This document shows, piece after piece, positions 1 to 12,218 of a stretch of DNA of 64,000 nucleotides. The first letter of the stretch is position 1. The number at the start of each line of letters is the position of its first letter. Source of the stretch: Umbilicaria muhlenbergii (taxonomy: Eukaryota > Ascomycota > Lecanoromycetes > Umbilicariales > Umbilicariaceae); assembly GCA_000611775.1 (NCBI GenBank), contig KK106981.1, positions 2,913,211 to 2,977,210 of the forward strand. The letters are read 5' to 3'. The translations under genes were made by a program, and so were the position numbers. The notes under the pieces were generated by a model. The model was given only the letters and a program-made list of their open reading frames with translations. It searched no databases and had not been told where the DNA came from.

Positions 1-400
1 TATCAAGTCTCCATGGTACTTAATGTTGTAGGGTGGAATAGTGGTATATGTGCGACACGTCGTCGCAAAGTGGTGAAGACGAGACACGATAGGCGGACGC
101 GATTAACCCTGCCAAGATACTCGTCCCAAAAAGTGTAGATATTATTCGAATAGGTGTTTTGATTGCACGTCGAGGAATTCAATGTTAAGGATATGGTATA
201 ACTCCATTCAAGTATTATCATTTATTCTTAGTGTTCGTTCGAACAAATCCTCGCTCCACTATGCTATGCCTTGGGTATCATGACAACAGGTTCCAAACGC
301 TACATTTTCCCACCCTCGCCCTTATATGCCTCATGATGTTCGTGAATTCCAGCAGCCTGAACAGCGAAGCTTCCCATACCTCTGAGTAATAATGGTTATC

Positions 401-1664
401 CTAGATGCTGACAGTAGTCCCATTAACCGCAATCCTCCCCGTCCACATCTGCCTCACCATCCAATTCTTACCCAGATCAGCATGAAACACCACTTTCGTA
501 GTACCCTCCAGTACATCAATGGCCCCAGGGCTATACAACTTCCCACTGTCGTCACCAGTGCTCAATAATGGGGTTGCCGCCCTAGTATAAGGGCCCTTGA
601 TCCCAGTCGTACTTGTTGCATACGCTATGTCGTAGCGACTCGTCTTGTATGAGTCGCTGCTATAGAAGAGGATGTAAACATCACCTGTTTTCCCTGCGCC
701 GGCTACGCGCATAAGACTCGGTGCCTCGATGAGTAGGCCATCGGCATCGTCACGGTCAAGGAGCTGTAGAGGCTCGCCGATCAAGGTGATACCGTCTTTG
801 GAGTCTACCTCTTGCAGCATCAAGGGGGTGGGAGGGAAAGTGCTGGTTTCGTTGTGGAGGCTGTTGCCGTCAATGTTGTACACAATGTAACGACTGCCAT
901 CTACATCTTTGAAGCCATCTGGATCGATAGCGCCGCCTTGGCTAAGGAAGGGTGTTAGTACATACACTATAACGGTCCACTGGCGGCAAGTTTCGGAAGT
1001 GAAGAATCATACCTCAGTGGACACACAATAGGGGATGGCAGAGGAGTATAGGGGCCCTCTACGGTCTTGGAAGTAGCTGCGCCGATACACTGTATGGACA
1101 GGTTCGTAGCAATAGTGGGAGCTGCGTAGTACATCACAAAATTCGCATCATGCTATCCCTGCTATCAGCATGTTTGAACCATGATGAGTGACTTGGAGGG
1201 CTGACTACCAGCTGCACTACACTAGGCGCCCAGATCTTGAACCTAGCGCTCCACTCGCCAACAAAAGGTAAAGCATCATTGAAAGTCAAGGTCCAGTTCT
1301 TGAAGTCGTGGGATGTCGCCAGCTGTATGTTGATGCCGCCGCCAGTGATTATACTATTGGTCGCAAATGCATAGTATTTTTTATCGACTTCGATGACACA
1401 CGGGTCGGCAAAGTCGGAAGCGACAACAGGGCCGTAGAGAGCCGTCTTTGGTTTTTTTTTAGCATCCGAGACAATAGTTGCCAGAGTAATCGTCAGGACT
1501 GTGTCAAGATTATTAGTATTGAAGGAGCAAAAATGGTAAATATAGAATAGCAAAATACTTAGACTGATCAAGGAAGCAGCAGCAGTAAGCATATAAAGTA
1601 AGCGCCGCCTGGTAACCGTTTTCTTGGGGAGCGTGGGGTCTAAAAGCTTCTCCGTAGACTCCAT
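401..1664 (-). CDS. GH43-family glycosidase with N-terminal membrane anchor
   Basis: Exons are 1664-1209, 1152-1013 and 941-401, joined as 378 residues. The introns are 56 bp and 71 bp, and the second has a perfect TACTAAC branch site. The product matches the five-bladed propeller of glycoside hydrolase family 43 (arabinanase/xylosidase type). Visible landmarks are SDFADPC near residue 85 (likely catalytic base Asp), the WAPSVVQL blade motif, IDPDGF in the last exon (the pKa-tuning Asp) and EAPSL (likely acid Glu). Residues about 20-45 are a strongly hydrophobic stretch after a basic start, so the enzyme is probably a type II membrane protein or is secreted after cleavage. Family knowledge implies removal of arabinose or xylose from plant hemicellulose or pectin; the exact substrate cannot be read. 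All catalytic motifs are present and the frame is unbroken. Confidence 0.9.
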
Positions 1665-2635
1665 ATCTCAATTGCAAGTCCTTGAATCAAAGTCATGGGC
1701 ACCGCGAAATGTGAAGTGAAAGGCGCATTTCGTAAAAGTTGTCAGGCAACAGTGGCGGAGCCTTTCATTACTATACGCCGTGCTCGTCTGTCACAGGCAT
1801 GCTTCGCCGCGACGGAGCACCATGTCGTCGCAGTTTGCACTGGGGAATAGGAGTTCTGGCCCCCATATACGCTTAAATTGGAGGCTATGCTGCGGGCCCT
1901 GTATGGCGACAAAATAGAACAGTTCACTGCTCGCTTGCAGTGGCACTGGCATACGGCTTTGTCTTTCTGCGAACATGATCTGGTATAAGCCGAATACGAT
2001 GCTCGACCGCCCATTTGCAGGTTATTTTAGATGGCGCGTACGGCAAGGTAGGCCTGCATCACAGCGTCACAGCGTCACAGCGCCACAGCGCCACTGCTGA
2101 CTCTGGCAGCTTCAGGGCTGAGCCTTACCAGCCATCGATCGACTTCACAGTGCGGGTCTAAGCTCCCTCAAGGCTGACAAGTACAACGTAAGCTTGAGAC
2201 TCCTGCGGATCTCCCAGGAAGAAAGACCTTCGCAAGTACGTTGTCTCTTGTAGGGAGCGATGTTGCAGTTGCAATTGACGTTGCGTGGGGTACCCGAAGC
2301 CGTCGCGATGTGATCGGGTCAAGTGTGAAGCCTAGCGAAAGCTTGCTTCCCATCCGGCGGTCTCGGATAATCTGTTTGCCCTGCCCCACATCCGGAGATA
2401 ATCTACACAGTGCTCGATTCTTGCTGTGGCGCGGTGGTCCATCGACTGATCCAAATTCCGAGGCGCCTTCGATGATGTCGGAAGTGAGGAGCGTTTCTTC
2501 GCATCCGAAGCCCCAGTGGTGTTGTTCCTATGAATAGTACCTGGTCGTGATATACAGGCCAGCCTACTTGGTCCAGGATATCAAGCTTTAGAAAGGCGTC
2601 CTCTTCACAATACTCATCAGCGTCATTTGAGTGAC
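1665..2635. other. Intergenic, no gene supported
   Basis: No frame here resembles a known family. A short tandem repeat of about nine bases (cacagcgtc and variants) lies near 2062-2096. The rest holds the 5' side of the GH43 gene and the 3' side of the Sld7-type gene, which are both on the minus strand. Confidence 0.5.
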
Positions 2636-4249
2636 TCAAGTAAATGATGGCAATGTGGCTCGACATGATGGCGACGCCAACGTCTCAACGGCATCTTGCT
2701 CACTACCATCCGGATGCCGTTTCCTCACACGTGGCGTGCTCCAACTGCCATCGCTTGCTCTCATTCCCGCCTTTCCGCTCGGCGGGTCAAAATTACACCC
2801 CCCTTCTTCCTGAGCCCCTCCAAAGCCTTCGTTGTCTTTGTGGGTTTCGAAAGGATCGGTGCAGAATAATGCCAATAGCAGATCGACGGCATCTCGCAGG
2901 GCCTCTTGGCTGATAAGTTGAGCAGCGACAACTTTTCGGAAGGTGAAAGATGCTGCCTTGAAAGTTTGGTGGTAAACGAGCTTGTACTCATCGTCCGAGT
3001 CCTGGATCAGGGCTGGGTCTGGGGTAATAGCAGTGCTGCTCGCGGCTTCTGACGCTGCCCGAGACCGACCAGATTTCTTTCGCTGCTGTAAACCGTAGAT
3101 TCGCATGCCTGCCATGACGAGTCTCGATAAAGCATTCTTGTTCTGCTGTTCGATGCTAATCTCTCCCTCTGGCACAAGGGACACAGTGTCCATAGTCGCC
3201 ATGCTGGCGACACGGCGTAACGATGAGCCTTTGCCATCGGTGATAGCACCACGACTACTGAGAGGTCTTGCTCCAAGTGACGCTGCGCTCGCTGATCGCG
3301 AAAGACCGATTCTCTGCGTTTGTGTTTCCCGAGGCTCTTCGTTCGCCAATCCCACCGCATCATCCTCAAGTCCCCGCTTCAGTGTACTCAATTTATGCCC
3401 GTGCGACGAGGGTGGCCGTTCAAGGTTAGCCATAACCTCTGATATACTCACTCCACCCTTCCTCCTGACCTTTTTTTGGCGTTGCGTTGCATCATCAAAT
3501 AGAGATGAGATCCTTGAACGCTTTCGGGGTGCCTCTTGCGCGGGAGTACGGTCGGCCACCAAGGGTTGTAAAAGTTGTCCGTGGCCATCATATACGGATT
3601 CCGACGGTGGCGAGAGTGGTACCTGGGATAGGTCATAGCGGTGCAAAAGCTCAGAAGACAACGGAAGAGCGTATATCCTTGCCTGGCGCACGGCAATCTC
3701 CAAGGAAACATCGCGTCCGCCACCATCGGGGCTTGGAGACGAAGAAGCTGGAGGTGTAGGCAGCGCGATGGTTCCAGTCTGATCTGATCCGATGGTAGCA
3801 TAAAGCAGTAGTTCCGTAATCTTTGGCCCTATCTGACCGTCCGCTTCAATACCATGGTCCACCCCCAGCAGTATTCCCCGATCTGATTGACCGCCACCTC
3901 TACCCCACCAAGGGTTTTCCGGTGGGCCTGCACCATTCGTGATACATTCATCAGCGATACCATCGCGTACTATCGTCTTGCAGAACCACTCCTCCGTGTT
4001 TTCATTGGTAGTCCATACGCCCAGTGAAGGCCCAGCAGCCACGTGTAACGGTATTCCAGTAGGGTCGACAAAGGAAAGGAAGCGTAGCACTGAGCTGGGA
4101 GAAAGCCTTAGCCGGCTTGTTGATTGGGTGTATTCAAGATGAACATCTGCATACCCGTCAGTACGTCCTGTCTAGGGGCTTCGATTAACCCTACCTTGAA
4201 TCTTGCCTGCGTTATCATCGAGTAAGACGTCCCCCGACCAGACCTCCAT
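2636..4249 (-). CDS. SLD7: Sld7-type DNA replication initiation protein
   Basis: Two exons, 4249-4195 and 4146-2636, give 521 residues. The 48-bp intron has a CTGAC branch site and restores the frame from MEVWSGDVLL into DVHLEYTQS. The N-terminal block (WSGDVLLDD, then LRFLSFVDPTGIPLHV) resembles the Sld7 N-terminal domain. The block near residues 340-440 (SRLVMAGMRIYGLQQRKK, then EYKLVYHQTFKAASFTFR) resembles the Sld7 C-terminal domain. In yeast Sld7 binds Sld3 and helps load Cdc45 at origins. The middle is Ser/Arg rich and probably disordered. About 65 residues follow the point where relatives usually end (near LFCTDP), so the last part may be an extension or hide a missed intron. Family assignment is by motif memory, not by search. 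Confidence 0.75.
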
Positions 4250-4913
4250 TCCGCCAGTGTTACATGGCCTCTAAACTTTATAGCACAATCTAAAGCTGGG
4301 AAGACTCGGTGACTCGTCTATGAACGCTGTGAACTATCGAACCTGGACGCGCTTCTCGATGTTATAAATAGGCATTCGACTAGCGAAGAAAATAGAATAC
4401 GAGTTCAGAGTCTGGCTATCAACACTGGCTGAACGCAGAACCTATGTTGTCATCGTCAAGCCCGCTGTAGCACCCAGACCTGTTTGGCGGGCGCAGTGGA
4501 TTGGCAAAGGTGAGAGACGCGTCGGTTGGCTCGCTGTTTTACTCCCACGATTCACGTCAGATTGGCACTAGTACCTAAACGGACGTGCATTTTTGCCCTA
4601 GGAGCATGTTTGTATCATTATTGCAACGCACGCACGTGTGGCATTGGATTAGGAAACTTCTGAGATTGCAAATAGCTTCTGAATTATACATTATACATGA
4701 AACTCGTTGCACATAGAAACCATCGACCATCGTAAAGGAAAGGCACAGCCCTCAAAGCACCAGTGCCAGCTGAATATCCAGCCGCCAGCCCTAACAGTTC
4801 CTGAACATCTGCTGGCGGATTCATAGCTGTAGCGCATCATCCTGCAGTCTTGCTCTCAGATTACAACGATACCAACCAACGGCTCACATCTATCATATCG
4901 CCTGCAACGTCTC
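4250..4913. other. Intergenic between two minus-strand genes
   Basis: Promoter side of the Sld7-type gene and 3' side of the zinc-finger gene. I see no coding frame or repeat. Confidence 0.5.
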
Positions 4914-7414
4914 TTATTCCGCCGTTCTTTTACGTTTCTGCGTGACGGTTGGGAGATTCAATTCAGCATCTGGACGATCTCTGTGGTATTTACGAATATG
5001 TGATCGCAAGTTGTCTTGTCTGCCGCACCTTGTCTTGCAGCCTATGACGGGGCAGTCCCGTCCCACCGGGTCCTTGGCATGCACACTCCTGGTATGCTTT
5101 CGGAGGTTTGATCGCCGATATTTGCCCGTGAATTTAGCCCCACAATCAATGGCCTCGCACTGGAGATAGTCTGGGTTGACTTGATCTTCTTGGACCGTGC
5201 CGAGAGGCTCGATCGGAGCAGCTGGCATGAGGACTCTATGCGAAGAGTCCGGTGGGGCATGATACCGGGGTGGCCTCGTACCGTTATATCGCCTGCAACA
5301 TATCAATGAGACGTGTAATAGAGGGCATGTATCTCTGTGCTGTATTTACCGACGCATCAACGCAATGTTGTTGTCTGGTCTGGTAGGCGTATCGGGTGAA
5401 GTGCACAGATGGGTTGATCCAACAGGAGAGGTGGTGCCATAGCCCGAATCGGTTTGAAATGACAACGCCGGAGATAGAGTCGTAGCTGGGCTGTTGCGAT
5501 CAGGGAATGTGTCAACCGAAGTGGTGTCAACCGAAGTGGTGTCAACCGAAGTGGTGTCAACCGAAGTGGTGTCAAGGTGCCAGCCTAATCGTTGCATAGG
5601 TCCTTGTGCTCTCCATCCGCAATCATTTTCCTGACCTTTCTTCTCCTCGGCCCTATTCTCATCGTTCTCTTCACATTGCATAACTCTTCCCGTTACATAA
5701 TTCAGTAAGTTAAGTCCTAACAAGTCCTGCTCCTTGGATGAATCGAGTGTTTCAGGGAGGAGACATGAGTTCGCGAAGGCGTCATTCACGGCTTTTACAA
5801 ATGCTGCATAGAGACGTTCTGAGAAGTGACGGTGTGTCTATTGGCTGTCAGTAATTGAGAGTTACTCAACAGCCGTAGCGTTTTACCTCAGCGCCGCTTT
5901 TAAGATCCATCATCACCTCCGGCAGAGTGATAATGTCATTGGTAGTAGTTAGTCGTTGTGCCGTGCCTTTAACAATGGAATTGAAGATCTCCTGAGCTTG
6001 CACAAAAGGTATCGGTTCCACGGGTGTCTGTTCCGGGTTAAGCGGACGGCATTCTGGTACAGGAGACAGCCGTGCTGGAACAGCGGAGCGGTTGATGTGT
6101 GAACCACTTCCCTCGACTTGCTGTTCATTGGCCGGCTGCCCAAATACAAGCGAAGAGTACGGAAATGGTCTCGTACTTGCGCGACCAGATTGTGCGCTCT
6201 CAAAGCTACCGAGCGGAGATATTGAGCGGGACGCATTGTGGTTGTTTTGGTCACTCGAGTTTGGATTGCTTGGTGTGCAGATGGTGTAAGGTCCCTCATC
6301 GTCACAAGCAGAAGAACACATTCGTGAGAGCGGCGAAATTGATTGCGGAGCGTTGGTTCCAGACAGTAATAAATCATTACTAGACTCATACGGTAGTATC
6401 TCGGATGGATCATCAGACATCAACTCGGCGGGAGGCTCATCACCATAGAGCTCACCACAAGTACGTCTGGTGGCGGAAAGCTCAATTCGATGTATCTCGG
6501 TGTCACCAAGTTCTGGCGTAAGGTGCCGCTGAGTACCAAACTCATTAAATCCATTGGTCTTCGCGATGTCAGACGGAATCGGAGATGAGGACCAGGTTGG
6601 CTTGTGTAGACTTCCCGGTCCAGCACCAATAACCACGCATTGATGTACCTGGGTGGCCTCAAGTTTTCGCATAATCCCTATGGTCTTTGCGGTGTCAGAC
6701 AGAATCGGCTGTGAGGATAAGGTCGACTTGTATAAACTTCTCGATCCAGCACGAGTACGTCGGTCGGCGGAAAGCTCGTATCCATGTGCGGTGCCATCAA
6801 GCTCCGGGACACGGTGCCGCTCAGTACCAAGCCCATTGAGCCCTGGTGTCATCGCGGAGTCAGACGGAATCGGGCGTGAGGAGCGTGCTGACTTGTGTAG
6901 ACTTCCCGGTCCCAGCTTCCGGAACGCTCGTTTTGTCTCGTGTACTTTGGTCTGCATGCGTTTGCGCAGCCTCCTAAGTACACGTGACACTCCAGCAGAT
7001 GCGAACCGCTCCGCTGCTTGATGCTCGTGGCACCAGTACTCCCCATCCGGAAGTTTATCGCAGCTGGAAACGTGCTCAAGCATCTGCTCGCTGTTGTTGA
7101 ACACTTCGCGGCACCACAGTAATGGACAAGTGCAACGCTCTTTTTCCGTCGCGGACTTGTTCCGATGGCTTTGAACCCAACGCTTGAATTGCACCTGAGA
7201 AGAGTTCATAGTACGTGAGGCCTGGGAAATCAGCGTCCGGCGGTACTCGTTACTGCAACGACAGGGGTTCAAGCTATACATTCAGGATTAGATCGTGACA
7301 AGAGCAATGAATCATTGTGGCGGCGATGACTTACGCGCATGGTCTATCGTTCGCATGTCCACAATTCGTGCCAAAGCCGTAAGGATGATAGGTATAGCTG
7401 ATTTTCTCGTCCAT
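4914..7414 (-). CDS. C2H2 zinc-finger protein with internal repeats
   Basis: Four exons (7414-7335, 7273-5887, 5837-5350, 5292-4914) join to 777 residues. The first exon, MDEKISYTYHPYG, was found through a GTAAGT donor and keeps the frame. A Cys/His block near residues 65-105 (CTCPLLWC, then YWCHEHQAAERF) and a C-terminal pair of finger-like units (CEAIDCGAKF..H..H and CPVIGC..H..H) suggest DNA or RNA binding in the nucleus. Two repeats stand out: three diverged copies of a 40-55 residue block starting G-x-x-SL-x-K at about 6900-6450, and four perfect copies of the pentapeptide DTTSV at 5515-5575. The rest is Ser/Pro rich. This layout is common among fungal putative regulators of unknown target, and I assign no specific role. 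Confidence 0.8.
5515..5575 (-). repeat. 15-bp tandem repeat coding (DTTSV)4
   Basis: Four consecutive identical 15-bp units (caaccgaagtggtgt on the plus strand) lie in frame inside the zinc-finger gene. The identity implies recent expansion, so copy number probably varies between strains. Confidence 0.9.
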
Positions 7415-9719
7415 TGTGTAGGAAGGTTGCGATATCTTCGCTCCAGTACACTTTGTCTCTCCTCGAATCAGTCTTAATGCAACCTCTTCTGACAACGGTC
7501 AAAATAAAATCACAAGGATGTAGTAGGCTGCACAGCGATGATTGTAAAGCCGTGAATAACAGCAGCACTGTGTGCGGGTAGACAGAATCCAAGATTCAGT
7601 TTCCTGTCTCCGGCAGGCAGTTAACATCTAAACAGAAAGAGCGGGGAATAAAAGTATAGGCAGTGAACAGTCGACGCCTGCAGCTTCAGAGTCCTGCGAC
7701 TTCAGAGTCCTGCAGCTCCCGAGTCCTGCGAGAAGCCACAAGGAAGACTGATCGGACCAAACCGACAACATTTCGTTGCCCGTCCCTATCAAACGCATAT
7801 CGCGATAACAACCCTGAAAGGACTCTTATCTAGCTAGCACGGGTGGCCGTTCCCTCGATACGAGAGCACGTCCATGCCGTTCTAGATTCGGCGTCCATTT
7901 TCGGCCGGGCCCTGCTCTCGATGGCCAACCAATCATCATCATCATGGATATTTGAGGCAACTAGGCAATCAGGCAGCGGTGCCAAGTTGCCTGGAGAGGT
8001 GGGGTTCCTTTGGAGGCATGCTTGCGCGTGCAATGGACGCTGTGCTTCCCTAAAAGTGCATGCGCCAAGGTCAGCGAGGTGGGCTTGTTGAGATCATCGA
8101 GGGAGGGCAGCGGATTCGGAACGGCAGCAAGCAATGAGATGGTCCTAGAGCCTAGTCCACTCGTTTGATGTTTCTGTTGACCCTTGAGTTCGTAAACAGG
8201 CAGAGGTTGTGAATGTAAGTATGCCTCGCGCTAGTTGTGCGACGTCCGTACGAGTCCTTCCATCAGACCCCAGACATGCATCAATATCACTAGTCGACAG
8301 CAGGCAGAAATCGTTAGAGATGATAGCGCATCATAACGCAACGCGCTTTGGCAATTGAAAAGCAATTGAGACTCAAATATGATGCACAAAGTACCGTAGA
8401 AACAGCATGGGAAATCAGCCAGCTATATTCTACGGAAAAGGCTATATTTAGGTAGACTAGAACTCCGCCCTGAGGGAGGCTGGGCCAATGGCACCCCGCT
8501 GAAGTGACACAGAAGCAATAAGATGCAGTCTGATGGGTGGCTGGCTTGTAGCCCAGGCCGTACGCCGCACTCCGCAATGCGTATGGGATACGCGGCTGCA
8601 TTGTCTCTCCCGACTGTTGTAATTATAGCAACTTATAGCAACTTGTAGCAACTTGATGAAGCACCGCTGGCAGCCGGCCTGGGTGGGTGGTGGGTGTCTG
8701 CTGTCTCTGACCGAAGGACCGGAGGTTGACACGATGAAGCGTGGGGGGGAGTCTGGGGGGGAGTCTGGGCGATGAGCCTTTGTTGCCTGGACTTCCCATC
8801 AGCCAATCAGGCATCCGGCTGTTTGTCGCTTGGCGTCTAGTCAGGTAGCCCCCCCCTCGCCCCTCGCCCCCCGCCTCAATCCTCCGAGCTCTCCCATTCT
8901 TCTCCAAGGGCGCCCTCATCGCGACCCCGACACCGAACCCATCACGCCAGGCGGCCAGCATGTTGCTCACTCGCCCTCTTCCTCTTTTTCTTCCTCTTCC
9001 TCTTCCTCGCCCTCAGTCCTTCGACCTTGATCCAGCAGAGTCGTCGCAGATGTTGGTCGGGCCTCTGCTATCGTTCCATGGGCCACTAGGCGTCAGGCCG
9101 CTGAAGAGGTCCTTTGGCCTCTGGGAGACTGAAACCATTGGTGATCATGAAGTTTCAGAAGTCCTGCTCCCAATCCGATGCCGCGACGAGTAGGCAGTCA
9201 TTCAGTCTACGGCAGCACATTAATATGCCGCCAATTCCTTCGTACTGCTGGCATTGACAGAGTACCACACTCGCTATTGATCCCTTTGTGCTCTCGCTTT
9301 GCATCCTTTGTATGCAAGTTCCTTCTTCAAGAGATCGATTAAGCACAAAATAGTAACCCATATCGTTACTATAAAGATTGACTTTACGGCTATCCTCAAT
9401 TGCTGCCGCATCTTTAGGTAGCCTTCTTTACTGAAGTAACCACTCTACTTCGCCTTTATCGGTGGCGATTATCCCCGCCATACGGAGCACGGTCCACCTT
9501 GGTTATCCGTAGAACTCCGATCTTCCACTGTTACCGCTGTCCGTCGCTTGATCTGGGAAACAGCAATCCACCACCTGTCGACTGTCGTCGGGTGGTCTAT
9601 CGTTATCCCTATCGCTGCGCTACACTGTTCGCACTTTCGAAGATCTTGTTGTATCCATAAGACAACCAAGCATTACAACCCGTAACCCAATCGTCAACAC
9701 TGTGTTATCCAAAGCCTCA
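7415..9719. other. Long intergenic region, low complexity
   Basis: No supported gene. The sequence includes a short repeat around 7675-7730 (variants of gagtcctgcag) and a CT-rich tract at about 8970-9015 made of cttcctctt units. Open frames here lack family features and codon structure. Confidence 0.5.
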
Positions 9720-10490
9720 ATGGGAAATCGATATCTTTCCGGCGGGGGGAATGCCTCCGAGACCGGATCGTACGTTGTTTCTTTCCTTTCCCTTCACTAC
9801 CTCTTTGATTCGATCTACTTTAGCTGGACACAGTTGTACTTCTATACTCAGATGTGTTCTTCGTGTGCATTCATCTCGACTGGAATTAGATGGGACTACT
9901 TGCTGTCGCTAATATTTCCTTCGTACAGGACTCGGGCGGAGTATGGTAGCAACACTTCTCACCGCTCTTATCCTCACTCATCTACCAGCTCCGATGCCAG
10001 GGCTCGGGCGGAGTATGGCAGCAACACTTCTCACCGCTCTTATCCTCACTCATCCACCAGCTTCGATACCAGGTGCTTCAACTACAATTACAACAATCAC
10101 AACAGCGCCCAGAACCCAAATGTCCAGTGTCAGACTAGGAACGACCCTTCACCGGGCACTTTCCAGTACCCACAATCCTATTCAGTCCCGGCTCCCGACC
10201 CTCGACAGAGGCTTCCGTTGACCCAACAAACTCTTTACGCCAACCACACCCAGTGCGTCGACCCAATCACTCGTCAACAACGCGAGCAACAGCAGTATGC
10301 TTCCCAGGCCGCCGCGGCTCAGAGTCTGGGCATCGACATGACCAATCCCGCGTTCGCACCGGTAGCTAGAGAGCGTCCCCAAGCTTCTCGGCCCATGGAT
10401 GCTTATGCGGCGGAGCCAGGCCCTCGCTACCTATCGGTCGCACCTCCACAAGATCACCGTCGCCAAGGTCGCCGTGGCAACAGACTCTGA
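9720..10490 (+). CDS. Low-complexity Gln/Ser/Tyr-rich hypothetical protein
   Basis: Proposed exons are 9720-9769 and 9929-10490, giving 203 residues. A 159-bp intron (GTACGT...TACAG) joins NASETGS to TRAEYGS. I chose the ATG at 9720 because the frame upstream opens only at GTG. The first part of exon 2 is a perfect-length 72-bp direct duplication (units from 9930 and 10002) coding RAEYGSNTSHRSYPHSSTS twice. The remainder is rich in Gln, Pro and Tyr, probably disordered, with no domain I recognise and a basic tail (RRQGRRGNRL). Expression is not shown by the sequence. The clean splice join and duplication-compatible frame favour a real gene. Confidence 0.5.
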   Translation: MGNRYLSGGGNASETGSYVVSFLSLHYLFDSIYFSWTQLYFYTQMCSSCAFISTGIRWDYLLSLIFPSYRTRAEYGSNTSHRSYPHSSTSSDARARAEYGSNTSHRSYPHSSTSFDTRCFNYNYNNHNSAQNPNVQCQTRNDPSPGTFQYPQSYSVPAPDPRQRLPLTQQTLYANHTQCVDPITRQQREQQQYASQAAAAQSLGIDMTNPAFAPVARERPQASRPMDAYAAEPGPRYLSVAPPQDHRRQGRRGNRL

Positions 10491-12218
10491 TCTGGTTGCA
10501 GCTCGCATCGCCGCCTCAGCTACCAAGTCTTGAACACTGCAGGCAGGTGTCACTAGGGCTAGGTTAGGGTTATGCTGTCACGAGTTTCATATTCCTTTTC
10601 TTTCATAATGTTTAGGTCCCAATGCCTTAATTCTCTGTAACCTAATTCCCTAATGCTGCAGCAACTGGTCACCGGTGTTTAGTGCTCTGATGAACATCAA
10701 GAACTTTCATGGGAAGCTGCTCAAAGCTGTTATGAATAATACAATTTCCTAATCTGCCTGTCCAATTCCTCCTCTTTGTTTATTAGCAAAGTCATCATGA
10801 CTGTGACACTCACATGATCCAACGGCACAAGGGCGCAGACTCTAGTGAAGACATTGCGATAACGCTGTCGTAGAGTAGTAGCATCCCAAAAGACTACCTG
10901 CGTCTTGATGTAAGAAATACCCGAAAACAAAGGTCGAGTCCCCTCAAACATGAGCCCTCGTAGAACGACACCCCCACATGTGTGATCCTCGACTTCTTAC
11001 TCGCACAAACCTCCTCCACCGAAAGTCAGCACCCTCGGTTGAGTTCCTACCCATATCTTACACTCCACAATTCCTCACTGCACTTTTACCAATCAACATC
11101 CGATCACTTAATCACTTCACCCTTCATTCAATAATACAGTTTTTCCCACCCAATGTCAAACAACCCATGAGCCTACTCCGACCCCCTTACCGAGCCAGCT
11201 GAACACCAAAAACTATCTTCCATCACCCATCCCCCATCTTCCCGTCCCCCTCCACTCACTCAATACCATCACTACCTTCCCCATCCCCCATCCCCCACCC
11301 TCTTCGAACCCCCTCTTCCACCCCCTTTCAACACCTCACCACCACCCCCCCAAAACACCCATATCACCCCTCCACCCCAAACCGCCCTCCCACACACCCA
11401 TCATCAGCAACCCCGCCCCCCCACCACGAGCTCTGCAGCCGTCTAGGCGCTCGTCGCGCCATGCGGGTATATCTAGCGAATCAAACCATCCGCCATCCGA
11501 GAACAAAGCTGGTGCTGTTAGGGCTGAGGACTGAGGAGTGGGACTCAGACCTAGACTTAGACCTAGACTTAGACCTAGACCTAGACTCAGACCTGAGACC
11601 CGAGACCCAAGACCCAAGGCCCAGACCTAGACTTAGACCCGACACCTGAAATAGGAAGGCGGCATACTCTCGAACTACCTTACGCGGATATCACTTATGG
11701 TAAGGTCAATGGCTGGGGTTGCGATAGCTGCGGGTACATGCAGTAGTGGGAGAGTGCGAGAGTGCGGGACTGCGAGACTACCGAAGAGGTGGGTGAAGAT
11801 GTAGAGGTTGCGGGGGTGGAATGGGAGTGCGGTCTGGGTATGTCTTTGATGGTGGGATTGTGGGGATGTGGGATGTGGAATTTCTTGTTTTTGGGGGGAG
11901 GGTGTGGGTGTGGGTGTGTGTGTGTTCGGGTTTTGGGGGAGCGGGGGGGGGGGAAGTAAACTGGGTCACGAGGGGTTGGGGGAGGGGGGGCTTGTGGCTT
12001 GTGTCTAGCCCTTACGAGGCTTGCAAGACTTTGTGGCATGATTCACATATACAGAGAGATCATAGATTGTATTTTCAAAGACAATATACTCATGACCTTC
12101 AGTTATGTAGATTGACTCCCCCGAAACCAACACCATTCCCATCCCAAAAAATCCTACCGCCCAACCCCAACCCTCAACCCCCAAACGCCATCCCAACGAA
12201 TAACCCCATAACCCTCCC
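10491..12218. other. Intergenic region with strong C-rich and G-rich tracts
   Basis: The plus strand is very C-rich at about 11220-11430 and very G-rich at about 11890-11995, where there are several runs of five or more G. A 12-bp minisatellite of gacttagaccta units lies at about 11540-11640. No gene is supported. Confidence 0.6.
11540..11640. repeat. Minisatellite of 6/12-bp units (gaccta / gactta)
   Basis: A run of about a dozen imperfect hexamers alternates gaccta and gactta, read as Leu-Asp repeats in one frame. No coding context supports that frame. Confidence 0.8.

Noticed and set aside
8314-9361. Several minus- and plus-strand frames of 66-115 residues
   Set aside because: Low complexity, overlapping in several frames, no start context, no family features.
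10551-10580. Telomere-like gctaggttagggtt
   Set aside because: Single partial match, not an array; no sign of a chromosome end.
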